Origin: Bacillota bacterium
GTDB lineage: Bacteria; Bacillota; Clostridia; Lachnospirales; Lachnospiraceae
Assembly (NCBI GenBank): GCA_023395555.1
Contig: JAEWYQ010000003.1
Coordinates: 22,598-86,597, forward strand
Direction of reading: 5' to 3'
DNA: 64,000 nt
Position 1 is the stretch's first letter; the number at the start of each line of letters is the position of its first letter. Positions 32,532-40,674 of the stretch are shown here, one piece after another. The position numbers were made by a program, and so were the translations under genes. The notes under the pieces are model-generated. The model was not told where the DNA came from. It worked only from the letters and a program-made list of their open reading frames with translations, and ran no database searches.

Positions 32532-33356
32532 TTATTCCCCCGATTTGGTTTCTTCGTCTGAAGATATATCGGCATTGGTTCCCGTTTCGCTGGAAAGAGC
32601 AGTTCTGCGGGAGAGCAGACCGAAGACAATCACCATAGCCAGACCGATCAGGAAAAGGAAGATGGCAATGAACTGTGAGGTTGACACATTTCCTACTGTT
32701 CCGCGTTCCAGATCTCCCCGGAAGAATTCCATAACAAAGCGTCCGGCGCTGTAGAACATGAGATAAAAGCCTGCAACCTGGCCGTGCGCCTTGGTTTTCT
32801 TCGATATCAGCACAAGGATGGCAAAGTGCAGGAAATTCAACGCGCTTGAAAGGGGCTGGGTAGGGATGAGAGACACATTATTCGGCGCGAAATCCGATTC
32901 ACGAAAAATGATATGGAAATGGCTTGAAGTCTCCAGCCCATAGCAGCAGCCGGCCAGGACGCATCCCAATCTTCCAAAGCCCTGTGCCAGAGCGATGGAG
33001 GGCATAACCACATCAAAGAACTGAAGAAAATTCTGCTTGTGCTTCCGGGTAAATAAGAAGCCGGAGAAGATGCCTCCGATAATACCGCCATACACGACAA
33101 AACCGTGGGTGATATCCAACAGTAAAGCAGGATTGGCAATGATATCTTTCATCTGGGTGATCCAATAAAGCACCTTTGCGCCGATTACGCCGCCCACCAG
33201 ACACCATATAAAAAGATTGAAGACCAGCTCATACTGCATCCCCTTTTTTTTAGCCCGGTATTCTGTCACAAGATAGGCGGCAAGGGCGCCGATGGCGATC
33301 ATCAGGCCATAACCGTGAACCGTCAGCGGCCCTATTGTAAATAGATTGTTTTTCAT
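32532..33356 (-). CDS. lgt: Prolipoprotein diacylglyceryl transferase (variant motif)
   Basis: 274 residues with about seven membrane segments and the Lgt layout: GPLTVHGYGLMIAIG at the N-terminus, THGFVVYGGIIGG, and the signature region GRLGCVLAGCCYG. Standard Lgt has GRxGNFxNxE at that place; the Asn/Glu positions here are Cys/Ala/Cys, as in a divergent Lgt group. It transfers diacylglycerol to lipobox cysteines. AGGATGAAGGAAC precedes the ATG. The last 30 residues are acidic and outside the membrane domain. Function as a true Lgt is likely but less sure than for canonical members. Confidence 0.85.
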   Translation of the reverse strand: MKNNLFTIGPLTVHGYGLMIAIGALAAYLVTEYRAKKKGMQYELVFNLFIWCLVGGVIGAKVLYWITQMKDIIANPALLLDITHGFVVYGGIIGGIFSGFLFTRKHKQNFLQFFDVVMPSIALAQGFGRLGCVLAGCCYGLETSSHFHIIFRESDFAPNNVSLIPTQPLSSALNFLHFAILVLISKKTKAHGQVAGFYLMFYSAGRFVMEFFRGDLERGTVGNVSTSQFIAIFLFLIGLAMVIVFGLLSRRTALSSETGTNADISSDEETKSGE

Positions 33357-33564
33357 GTTCCTTCATCCTCTTTTCCTAATTATAAAATCTTCCTGTAATG
33401 TGAGTTGTGAGAATAACCATAACTGCATCGTACATCACGAAGTGCTTATTTGCGCTACCGGATCATTGTAACATATTTAACCTGAAAAGAAAATATTAAT
33501 TAAACATTAGATAGCAGCAGTCATGTAATAGGAATGGAAACAGTGCAGGATCAAAAAAGCTGAC

Positions 33565-33616
33565 TTGACATTAAGCATTATTTGTATTACTATATATAAT
33601 ACAAATAATGCTTAAT
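33565..33616 (+). promoter_or_regulatory. Promoter inside a 20-bp perfect palindrome
   Basis: TTGACA (33565-33570), 17 bp, TACTAT (33588-33593). The arms ATTAAGCATTATTTGTATTA (33570-33589) and its exact complement (33597-33616), with a 7-bp centre, run from the -35 box past the start point. It is an ideal operator for the GntR protein coded 20 bp downstream. Confidence 0.85.
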
Positions 33617-33635
33617 TCGTATTGGAGGTCAGGGG

Positions 33636-34034
33636 ATGATCATTAAGCTGAATACCGCAAGCTCAACACCTATTTATGTTCAGCTGTGCAATGAAATTAT
33701 TATGGGAATTGGAAAGGGAGAGCTGAAGATTGGGCAGGGACTGCCCACAGTCCGGCAAATGGCAGAAGATATTGGCGTGAATATGATGACGGTCACCAAA
33801 GCCTACACTATTCTTAAAAACGAAGGCTATATTGAAATAGACCGCCGCCATGGTGCGATTGTTAAGCCTGCGGCACTTTTAACCGGTGATTTCAAGGAAA
33901 GGATGGAAAGCGAGCTGTCCCTGCTTGTCACTGAGGCTTCACTGAAGGGAATCAAAAAAGAACATTTTTTGAAGCTGTGCGGTGAAATGTTTGATCATTT
34001 AAAGATTTCACCGCTGGCAGGAGGGAGTCTATGA
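33636..34034 (+). CDS. GntR-family regulator, YtrA subfamily
   Basis: 132 residues: a winged HTH (TPIYVQLCNEIIMGIGKGELKIGQGLPTVRQMAEDIGVNM) and a short helical tail. GGAGGTCAGGGG precedes the ATG. The stop codon overlaps the start of the next gene (ATGA), so the membrane protein is co-translated and is presumably its regulatory target or partner. Confidence 0.92.
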   Translation: MIIKLNTASSTPIYVQLCNEIIMGIGKGELKIGQGLPTVRQMAEDIGVNMMTVTKAYTILKNEGYIEIDRRHGAIVKPAALLTGDFKERMESELSLLVTEASLKGIKKEHFLKLCGEMFDHLKISPLAGGSL

Positions 34035-35401
34035 CTGTATTTATTATTCTGATGCTTTGCGCCCTGCTTATCCTGATGGCGCAGTTGCTGTCGCAAGGAA
34101 CCGGAGCGAAGCCAAATGGAACCATTCTTTTGGGAGTAACCCTGCCGAGTTATGAACTGGGGAACAGCCAGGTATTAAAAATTGTCCGGGATTACCGAAA
34201 GGCCAACCTTCTGACAGGGGGAGGTTTCTTTGTGCTGCTGTTTCCGGGGCTGCTGGTGTATCAATATGGTACCGTCCTCCTGCTTTATCTCCTGGTCTGG
34301 TGTATCCTGCTTCTTTATACGGGCAATACCCTTCAGAAAATCTATTTCCACAAATTATATTCATTGAAAAGAGAAAAGGGGTGGTATGCGGGGGAGAGGC
34401 ATGTAATTAGCATTGATACAGAGGCCAGCAGACGAAAACGGAGGATGCCCGTATCAAGGCTTTGGTTTATCCCTGCCTTTATGATTGCTTTGACCCCTGC
34501 GGCAGTCTCTTTCCCTGGGATGGAGGAAAGAAGCTTTGCCTGGATTATGGCGGCCTGTTCCCTGCTTTATATTGTAATAAGCCTGCTTGCTCATTTGCAA
34601 ATAGCAAAAGAGCGGACGGTATCTTATTCAGAGGATACAGAAATCAACCTGGCCTTGAACCGCAGCTATAAATACCAATGGTCAAAATGCTGGGTTGCGG
34701 AGGCATATATGGGAAGCGTCTTTAATATCCTGTTGTACTTTCTGCTCAGAGGTAATACCTTTCCAGTCTCGGTGACAGCTTTGCTTATTTTTACATCCAT
34801 CCTTCCTGCCTTTGTTCCTGTTCTCTATGCTTACCATAAGGTTGGAGAGGAACGCCGCGGACTGCTGTCTTTCATTTCGGCCCAGGTCTATTCGGATGAG
34901 GATCATTATTGGGAGAAGGGAAGCTATTACAATCCCAATGACAAACGGGTATGGGTGGAAAAACGTTTTGGATACGGCACAACAATTAATATGGCTTCAA
35001 CCTTTGGTAAGCTGATTAATTGGGTGTATGCGGCAGTTATAATCGGGGTTATAGCGATTGTGTTCTTCCTGATGCCCCTGGATTTTGGCTCCATTGATTT
35101 TCAGATAAAAAGCAACACCGTTTATATAGATGCTCCCCTATATGAGGATCATTTTTCACTGGAGGATATTAAGGAAGTGAAATTGATAGAAGAGCTTCCA
35201 ATAGAAGGCAAACGCAATGGCGGGGACAGTTACTTCTTTTATGTCGGAGGTTTTAAGGTGCGGGGGTATGGAATGTGCCGTGTATATGTCTACCGAAATC
35301 ATCCGCCCTATATTGCTGCCGTGTTGTCAGACCGGGTGGTCATTTTTAACGGAAAGACACCGGAGGATACGAAGAACTGCTATTTGCAGCTGACAAAATA
35401 A
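34031..35401 (+). CDS. Multi-pass membrane protein, DUF5808/DUF1648-like
   Basis: 456 residues with about eight hydrophobic segments, an SdpI/DUF1648-like organisation and a central loop (YYNPNDKRVWVEKRFGYGTTINMA) that matches the DUF5808 pattern, then a C-terminal soluble part of about 100 residues with a PH-like beta pattern (FQIKSNTVYIDAPLYEDHFS...). It is translationally coupled to a GntR regulator. Membrane proteins of this group accompany YtrA-type regulators; activity is unknown. Confidence 0.8.
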   Translation: MTVFIILMLCALLILMAQLLSQGTGAKPNGTILLGVTLPSYELGNSQVLKIVRDYRKANLLTGGGFFVLLFPGLLVYQYGTVLLLYLLVWCILLLYTGNTLQKIYFHKLYSLKREKGWYAGERHVISIDTEASRRKRRMPVSRLWFIPAFMIALTPAAVSFPGMEERSFAWIMAACSLLYIVISLLAHLQIAKERTVSYSEDTEINLALNRSYKYQWSKCWVAEAYMGSVFNILLYFLLRGNTFPVSVTALLIFTSILPAFVPVLYAYHKVGEERRGLLSFISAQVYSDEDHYWEKGSYYNPNDKRVWVEKRFGYGTTINMASTFGKLINWVYAAVIIGVIAIVFFLMPLDFGSIDFQIKSNTVYIDAPLYEDHFSLEDIKEVKLIEELPIEGKRNGGDSYFFYVGGFKVRGYGMCRVYVYRNHPPYIAAVLSDRVVIFNGKTPEDTKNCYLQLTK

Positions 35402-35405
35402 AGAG

Positions 35406-35445
35406 GGGCTTATGCCATGGGGCGGATTGCCCGCGGCATAAGCCC
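35406..35445 (+). terminator. Hairpin after the DUF5808-like gene
   Basis: GGGCTTATGCC pairs with GGCATAAGCCC. The U-tract is weak (TTGCTGTT), so termination may be partial. Confidence 0.6.
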
Positions 35446-35518
35446 TTGCTGTTACCTCACCTGATGATTTTTAAAGATTTTATAAGCAAATGGCAGCGAA
35501 TTATCCATAGAATACTTG

Positions 35519-36523
35519 TCAGGCACCGAGGACAGGATTTTTTTCTCTTATGGGAATCAGCAAATCTAATTGCATTCCCTCTGGTTCACTATTCTCCTGC
35601 AGGGCATGATTTACATAATTCAAATGCTCCTCCAGCCATCCAAACATATTTTCATGGTTCCAGTCTCCTCGGTATTCATATGTTTTGTTGTTCTGCACCC
35701 ATTCGGCAAGGCGTCCCCACTCCTCAAAGGCTCCGAAGGGAATCATATACGCGGCATATAGACCCCCCTCAAACTGCTTTCTGGTCAGTGGTTTGGGAAC
35801 AACCATGTCTTCGGGAACCGTTACCCACATTTCATAGCCGTGATAATTCGTTTCATCGACAGGATTAGGAGCGTTAAATCCGTAGTGCCTGACGTCGGGC
35901 TTCACATGAATCAGATCACTTTCCCGCACAAATTGGCCCAGTACCTGGCCCACATGCATCTCTGGGTCATCTCCGACATACTGGTATGTTGCTACGGCTG
36001 CCGGGGGCAGATATACAATGCGCACATCCCGGTCAGATAATCTGTTTAATTGTTCATTTGCCTGGTTTAACTCGTTCATGGCAGTGTCCTCCTTAAAATT
36101 AATCTTTGTTAAAGAAAGAGGAGCGATCATGGAGAGTATGGCAGTATCATTCAATAGATCGGAGTTTAAGCTGACGCCTGACCTGGTGCGCAGCTCCTCC
36201 ACAAACCGGTTGAGAATGTCCCGGATGGTTGACAGCGAGCCGATTTCAGCATCCAGCTCACTGATGTTTTCCATAAATACCTCGATGGCCTGCAAGGTAC
36301 TGTGATTGCCCAGAAGAATGGCAATCTGCTTCAGGGAAATGCGCAGCTTGCGTAAAACAAGGATTTGTTTCAGCCGCAGACAGGCGTTCTCGTCATATAC
36401 CCGGTAGGAATAGTCCTCCATCCGCTGGCTTTGCAATAATCCGATCTGTTCATAGTAACGGAGCGTTCTTGTGGATACCCCGAATAGCTTGGTCACCTGA
36501 GTGATAGTCTTTAGTTCCTTCAT
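35519..36523 (-). CDS. MerR-family regulator with GyrI-like effector domain
   Basis: 334 residues from ATG 36523 (AAGGAGGGTG upstream). MerR HTH (TITQVTKLFGVSTRTLRYYEQIGLL), a dimerisation coiled coil to about residue 115, a linker, and a C-terminal GyrI-like small-molecule-binding domain (about 170-334: VRIVYLPPAAVATYQYVGDD...). This BmrR-like architecture suggests an activator that senses drug-like ligands. No transporter target is next to it. Confidence 0.9.
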   Translation of the reverse strand: MKELKTITQVTKLFGVSTRTLRYYEQIGLLQSQRMEDYSYRVYDENACLRLKQILVLRKLRISLKQIAILLGNHSTLQAIEVFMENISELDAEIGSLSTIRDILNRFVEELRTRSGVSLNSDLLNDTAILSMIAPLSLTKINFKEDTAMNELNQANEQLNRLSDRDVRIVYLPPAAVATYQYVGDDPEMHVGQVLGQFVRESDLIHVKPDVRHYGFNAPNPVDETNYHGYEMWVTVPEDMVVPKPLTRKQFEGGLYAAYMIPFGAFEEWGRLAEWVQNNKTYEYRGDWNHENMFGWLEEHLNYVNHALQENSEPEGMQLDLLIPIREKNPVLGA

Positions 36524-36601
36524 AGCACCCTCCTTCTTTATAGTAAGGATTATAAAGTGCGACACGACGTAAGAGTCAATAGCAATAATTCATTTTAATT
36601 T

Positions 36602-36630
36602 ATTTTAATTCATTATGGTACGTTAAGCAA
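36602..36630 (-). promoter_or_regulatory. Promoter of the MerR gene, shared element
   Basis: On the minus strand: TTGCTT (36630-36625), 17-bp spacer, TAAAAT (36607-36602). A nearly identical element (27 of 31 bases) precedes the TrmH-type methyltransferase gene at 38187-38215; the spacer (CCATAATG...) is conserved as well. Confidence 0.65.
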
Positions 36631-36739
36631 GGGATTATTGCCCTAAGGAAACAAACAGGTTGCAGCAGACAGAGCAAGAATGCTATAATGGTATAAATGA
36701 AACAAGGGTTTATACCTGGTTGACCGGGAGGTGAGCAGT

Positions 36740-36799
36740 ATGAAGCATATCATGTCAAGAAAACATCACAACAACAAAGCCTTGTCCCATGCAGAATAA
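36740..36799 (+). CDS. 19-residue leader peptide
   Basis: GGGAGGTGAGCAGT leads into ATG; the peptide is MKHIMSRKHHNNKALSHAE. It is His/Lys/Asn-rich. A possible promoter is the TATAAT at 36684-36689. The 3' end of this reading frame forms one strand of an RNA helix, so ribosome position could control the structures that follow. It is separated by 93 nt from the next gene. Confidence 0.6.
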   Translation: MKHIMSRKHHNNKALSHAE

Positions 36800-36845
36800 C
36801 GATAATGTAAGCCGTTTTTGCATGGGATGAGAGGGATACATTATC
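36786..36845 (+). other. Interleaved RNA helices (pseudoknot or switch)
   Basis: CCCATGCA (36786-36793) is complementary to TGCATGGG (36819-36826), and GATAATGTA (36801-36809) to TACATTATC (36837-36845). The pairs interleave A-B-A'-B', which allows either an H-type pseudoknot or two mutually exclusive hairpins. Strand A overlaps the end of the 19-residue leader frame. Confidence 0.7.
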
Positions 36846-36892
36846 TGCTTATTCTGCCTTTATTTGATTACGAAAATAAGGAGCGGATAAGG

Positions 36893-37150
36893 ATGAAATA
36901 TATTAACGCAGCAGATGTATTACCGGAAGAATTATTAAGGGAAATTCAAGGATATGTAAAAGGGGATTTGCTTTATATCCCCCATGGCAACCGACAGAAG
37001 AGATGGGGCGAAAAAAGCGGCTCCCGTACCTATTATTTGCAGAGAAATAATGATATTAAAAGGAAGTATAAGGCCGGGAAATCCATTTCCCAGATATCTG
37101 AGTCATATGGATTGGCATTTGATACGGTTAGAAGGATCATTTACAGTTAA
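36893..37150 (+). CDS. Small HTH protein, CD3324 family
   Basis: 85 residues from ATG 36893 (AAGGAGCGG upstream): MKYINAADVLPEELLREIQG, YIPHGNRQKRWGEKSGSR, then a C-terminal HTH (GKSISQISESYGLAFDTVRRI). This pattern is that of a small clostridial Mor/CD3324-like family, probably DNA-binding. It lies behind the leader peptide and alternative RNA structure described above, suggesting post-initiation control. The 157 bp after it hold nothing recognisable. Confidence 0.8.
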   Translation: MKYINAADVLPEELLREIQGYVKGDLLYIPHGNRQKRWGEKSGSRTYYLQRNNDIKRKYKAGKSISQISESYGLAFDTVRRIIYS

Positions 37151-37307
37151 AAAAAAGAGAATAGTTTGGAATTGCACGATAAGGGCCGTTGCAGAAGGAA
37201 TTTTCGCCGTGATATATTGTGATACTTCTCCAGGATATGTTGTGATACAGGGGAAGGGGATCATAGATATACGGGGTTAAATCCATTTTACAGCGGCCTT
37301 GCGTGGT

Positions 37308-38135
37308 TTAATTGTATTGGAATCTTTGCCGGTAAGCCTCGTAAAACATGACGGTTGCCGCACAGCCTACATTAAAGGAGGAGGCATAGGAGGATTCCGC
37401 CATTGGAATAGTGCCCAGGATATCGCAGGCTTCCTGGAAGGCATGGCATAAGCCGTCCGTTTCGTTACCGATCATAAACAGGGTCGGCTTAGTCAGATCC
37501 AGATGATACAGGGGATGCTCTTTATGGGCGGTGGTTCCGATGGATTGGAAGGTGGGGTATCTCTTCTTCATTTCGCCCAGGAAATCAAAAATCCTCTGAT
37601 TTTCCGGCACACGAATCACTCTCATATTGAAAAAGGAACCCATGGAGGAGATTATTACATCAGGATCATACAGGTCTACCGCATGTCCTGTGATGAAAAG
37701 CGCTTCCACGCCCAGGGAATCGCAGGAGCGGATTATGGTTCCCAGATTGCCCTTATTGGAAGGACGGTCAAACAATGCCAGAATGGGATTGTCGGAGAAG
37801 CTTAACCCATCCAGGTTATCTTCCTTCATTTTTATAATGGCCAATAGTTCCGAGGTGTCCTCTTTGCCACTAAGCTCTTTCATTAACGGCAAAGACAGCT
37901 CGTAATTTATTTCTGTTTTGACGGAGCTTAATAATCCCTTCGCCCAATCGGATAAGGAAAGCTCCTTGCAGTACAGGAAGGCTTGAATCTTCCAGCTGTT
38001 TTTGACGGCTTCATTGATATTTCGGACACCTTCCACTAAGAATTCCTGATATTTATATCTCTTGTTTCTATTTGTTTTCAATACCTCAAATTTCTGATAT
38101 GCTGCATTTCTGGAATTGATTTTTTCAATCTTCAT
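37308..38135 (-). CDS. TrmH/SpoU-type RNA 2'-O-ribose methyltransferase
   Basis: 275 residues: an N-terminal L30e-like substrate-binding part (YQEFLVEGVRNINEAV) and a SPOUT knot domain with the three SpoU motifs: DRPSNKGNLGTIIRSCDSLG, LFMIGNETDGL, and IPMAESSYASSFNVGCAATV. In motif 3 the usual SLNV is SFNV. The target (rRNA or tRNA) is not evident. The ribosome-binding site is weak (GGGGGTTATG some 12 nt upstream). Confidence 0.9.
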   Translation of the reverse strand: MKIEKINSRNAAYQKFEVLKTNRNKRYKYQEFLVEGVRNINEAVKNSWKIQAFLYCKELSLSDWAKGLLSSVKTEINYELSLPLMKELSGKEDTSELLAIIKMKEDNLDGLSFSDNPILALFDRPSNKGNLGTIIRSCDSLGVEALFITGHAVDLYDPDVIISSMGSFFNMRVIRVPENQRIFDFLGEMKKRYPTFQSIGTTAHKEHPLYHLDLTKPTLFMIGNETDGLCHAFQEACDILGTIPMAESSYASSFNVGCAATVMFYEAYRQRFQYN

Positions 38136-38186
38136 TTATTTCATAACCCCCATGGAATTAATCGTTGATATGGTTCGGACCTGTTT

Positions 38187-38215
38187 ATTTTAATGCATTA
38201 TGGAGAGTTAAGCAA
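38187..38215 (-). promoter_or_regulatory. Promoter of the methyltransferase gene, shared element
   Basis: On the minus strand: TTGCTT (38215-38210), 17-bp spacer, TAAAAT (38192-38187), matching the element before the MerR gene (36602-36630) over 31 bp with four differences. Confidence 0.65.
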
Positions 38216-38326
38216 GGGCTTCCTTTTGATGTCATAAACAAGTATAATTATTTATGACATTTATCCAGACCGGTGAAAATGGTAGAATTACTGCATTAAG
38301 CTTCAAATCTGGGGAGGAAGAAGAAT

Positions 38327-39304
38327 ATGCGTTATGAATTTAGTTTTTATAAGGAAGAAGATTTTGATGAGATTGAAGAGATGGTTCTAGCCTCGTATCA
38401 ATGGGAATATCCGATCTGGGGATTGAGCCACCATGAATTTTCAAAAGGGTTGCACCCGTCCTTTACCGGGCATTATCACGCATGGGAGCATACGGTGGGC
38501 GTCTACAGAGAGGGCGGGAAGGTGGCAGCCTGTGTTATCAATGAAGGAAATTACGGAGGAGACACATTCCTTCTGTTTGATTCGAAGGAACGGGGGGAGG
38601 ACAGGGAGCTTCTGGCGGAGATGATAAGGTTTGCAAAAACATATGCCGCAGGGATAAAGGAAGACCGCTTAACCCGGTATGTGAACCTGTGTGTGCCGGA
38701 ATGGAACAAGGTGTTAAAGGAAATGGTTCTGCAGGCAGGCTTTTGCAAGGAGGATCGGGAGGAAGAGCTGTATATCCTTCCCTTTGGAGAAGAGCCGTTC
38801 CCGGTGAAGCTTCCTGAGGGTTATACCTTTGCAGATGCCAATACGACTCCGGATTTTTATCTTTCCAATACCCATCGGCTGTCCTTTGGCTATGGAGGAG
38901 ATGATTATGCATGTGAGCATGGAGAGCAGGCATTCCATGATTTGCGGAAGATGAAGCATCATAGGAAGGAGCTGGATCTGTGCGTTCTGGATGTGCAAAA
39001 ACGGCCGGTTGCCATGGCAATCCTGTGGTGTGATGAGAAGATGCCGTATTGTGAGCTGGAGCCGCTGGCTGTTGTGTGGTGGGAGAGAAGAAAGGGAATT
39101 GCCACAGTAATCCTGCATGAAGCTGCTAATAGGGTAAAGGAGATGTTTCCTGAATGTACGGGAATGCTGGGAGGAGATCAGACCTTTTACCAGAAAATCG
39201 GCTATGAGAAGAAAGCGAGTATCCACAGATATCACTGGGAGCTGGAGGTCTTCATATCTTGGATAAAGGAATCCTATGATAAAGACTATGCAAAGGAAGT
39301 GTAG
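38327..39304 (+). CDS. GNAT-family acetyltransferase
   Basis: 325 residues, with a degenerate first GNAT-like half and a second half carrying the acetyl-CoA region (LEPLAVVWWERRKGIATVIL, then GGDQTFYQKIGYE). GGGGAGGAAGAAG precedes the ATG. The next gene begins 26 nt later with its own site. The substrate is unknown. Confidence 0.85.
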   Translation: MRYEFSFYKEEDFDEIEEMVLASYQWEYPIWGLSHHEFSKGLHPSFTGHYHAWEHTVGVYREGGKVAACVINEGNYGGDTFLLFDSKERGEDRELLAEMIRFAKTYAAGIKEDRLTRYVNLCVPEWNKVLKEMVLQAGFCKEDREEELYILPFGEEPFPVKLPEGYTFADANTTPDFYLSNTHRLSFGYGGDDYACEHGEQAFHDLRKMKHHRKELDLCVLDVQKRPVAMAILWCDEKMPYCELEPLAVVWWERRKGIATVILHEAANRVKEMFPECTGMLGGDQTFYQKIGYEKKASIHRYHWELEVFISWIKESYDKDYAKEV

Positions 39305-39330
39305 AGAAAAATTTTATAGGAGAATAGGAT

Positions 39331-40131
39331 ATGGAATTTCAAAATGACAAGACCCTTTCCGTAGAGGTTAAGGAGCAGATCAGGCAAGTAAGGGATGTTT
39401 GGTTAAAATGTATGGAAGAAGCAGTGACAGGCGTGTATCTGCATGGCTCCATTGCATTGAACTGTTTTGTAGAAGGGGTAAGCGATATCGACCTGCTGAT
39501 TCTGTGTGACAGACGGATAGACCGGGAGGAGAGGCTTTGTATAGCTAAGAATATAATTGAAATAGACGGCAAGCCATCGCCTCTTGAAATGTCCGCTGTC
39601 TGGATCAATGACCTGAAGCCTTGGAAATATCCTACACCCTGCCAATTCCATTACAGTGACACCTGGACTGAGCATTACAGGAATTTGCTGAATGGCAGTA
39701 TAAAAGAAAGCTTCCTTGTAGATGAAGATTTTTGTGATGCGGATATCGCCTGCCACGCACATCTTACCAATCAAAGCGGCATTTGTGTTTATGGAAAGCC
39801 TGTGAAGGAGGCTTTTCCTATCGTACCGGAGGAGGATTTCTGGAGTTCCATCAGCAATGATGTCGATGAATATGATTTTAAAGCATATGACCCGAGATAT
39901 TTTGCAAGCAATATCTTAATTCTTGGGCGGATTCTGTCATACAAAAAAGAGAAGAGGATTTTATCAAAGTATGACGGAGGTATCTGGGTACGCAATTATG
40001 TGCCGGACAGGTTTCGGTATGTGATTGATCATGCCATAAGGGAATGGTATTCCGGTGAGAAGGGCCTCGAATATAAAGAAGTGGACCTGGATGGGCTGAA
40101 GCGATGGCTGATTGATGAAATAAAGAATTAG
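39331..40131 (+). CDS. Aminoglycoside nucleotidyltransferase-like protein
   Basis: 266 residues with the polymerase-beta-type nucleotidyltransferase motif GVYLHGSIALNCFVEGVSDI followed by DLLIL (GS-x10-D-x-D) and a C-terminal helical domain like that of AadA/ANT(9) proteins (DUF4111 type). It could adenylylate an aminoglycoside such as spectinomycin, but the sequence alone does not establish resistance; many chromosomal members are silent or have other substrates. AGGAGAATAGG precedes the ATG. Confidence 0.8.
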   Translation: MEFQNDKTLSVEVKEQIRQVRDVWLKCMEEAVTGVYLHGSIALNCFVEGVSDIDLLILCDRRIDREERLCIAKNIIEIDGKPSPLEMSAVWINDLKPWKYPTPCQFHYSDTWTEHYRNLLNGSIKESFLVDEDFCDADIACHAHLTNQSGICVYGKPVKEAFPIVPEEDFWSSISNDVDEYDFKAYDPRYFASNILILGRILSYKKEKRILSKYDGGIWVRNYVPDRFRYVIDHAIREWYSGEKGLEYKEVDLDGLKRWLIDEIKN

Positions 40132-40147
40132 TATTAGTCTAAAGCGG

Positions 40148-40184
40148 TCTATCCCCCATATAATTAATGATAGGGGGGGATAGA
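40148..40184 (+). promoter_or_regulatory. Hairpin that sequesters a ribosome-binding site
   Basis: TCTATCCCCC (40148-40157) pairs perfectly with GGGGGATAGA (40175-40184). The right arm contains the only Shine-Dalgarno-like sequence, ending 1 nt before TTG 40186. In the folded RNA the site would be hidden. It could instead be a weak terminator for the preceding gene, though no U-tract follows. Confidence 0.6.
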
Positions 40185-40185
40185 T

Positions 40186-40674
40186 TTGCTTGGATGGATG
40201 AAGGAAAATAGAAAGAAATTAATAATATTAATATTATTCTTTGACTTGATTCTTATTTGTGCTCTATATGGGAAAACGGATCGTTACCTAAAGGATGGGA
40301 CAACTGCTGCCATGCATTCCTTTGATACGAAAGACCAGTATAATCAGTTGCTGGTGAATACTTACTTGACAGAAATCATGGAGGCTTCGGATGATTTTTA
40401 TGATGGATACTATACGATTTCTCCAATTGTAAATTATTATAGTATCTTTGTCAAAAAGGTTTCAGCGGATGGCCGTACGTATTATGTTACCTTCACGTCA
40501 AATCCATACCTGGGGCCGCATGATACCATTGGTATCGATGAAATTACCTTTTCGGCTGATTACCTTGGAAATGTGAAGTTGGAGAATTTCAATCACCTGA
40601 AAAGTTATCATTTGCCGGATAATCTGAAAGACTTGGAAAAGAAGCAATTTCCCGAAAAATATTATCAAAATTAG
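40186..40674 (+). CDS. Small membrane-anchored protein, DUF3139-like
   Basis: 162 residues: one N-terminal transmembrane anchor (about 10-30, IILILFFDLILICALYG) and an extracytoplasmic domain of about 130 residues. I use TTG 40186 because the G-rich site lies 6 nt upstream; ATG 40198 is possible. It resembles DUF3139-type proteins of Firmicutes; function unknown. The 3' end overlaps the convergent gene by 4 nt. Confidence 0.7.
   Translation: MLGWMKENRKKLIILILFFDLILICALYGKTDRYLKDGTTAAMHSFDTKDQYNQLLVNTYLTEIMEASDDFYDGYYTISPIVNYYSIFVKKVSADGRTYYVTFTSNPYLGPHDTIGIDEITFSADYLGNVKLENFNHLKSYHLPDNLKDLEKKQFPEKYYQN

Noticed and set aside
39331..40131. Acquired aminoglycoside resistance gene
   Set aside because: The nucleotidyltransferase motif is present, but there is no mobile element, and similarity of motif alone does not establish resistance.
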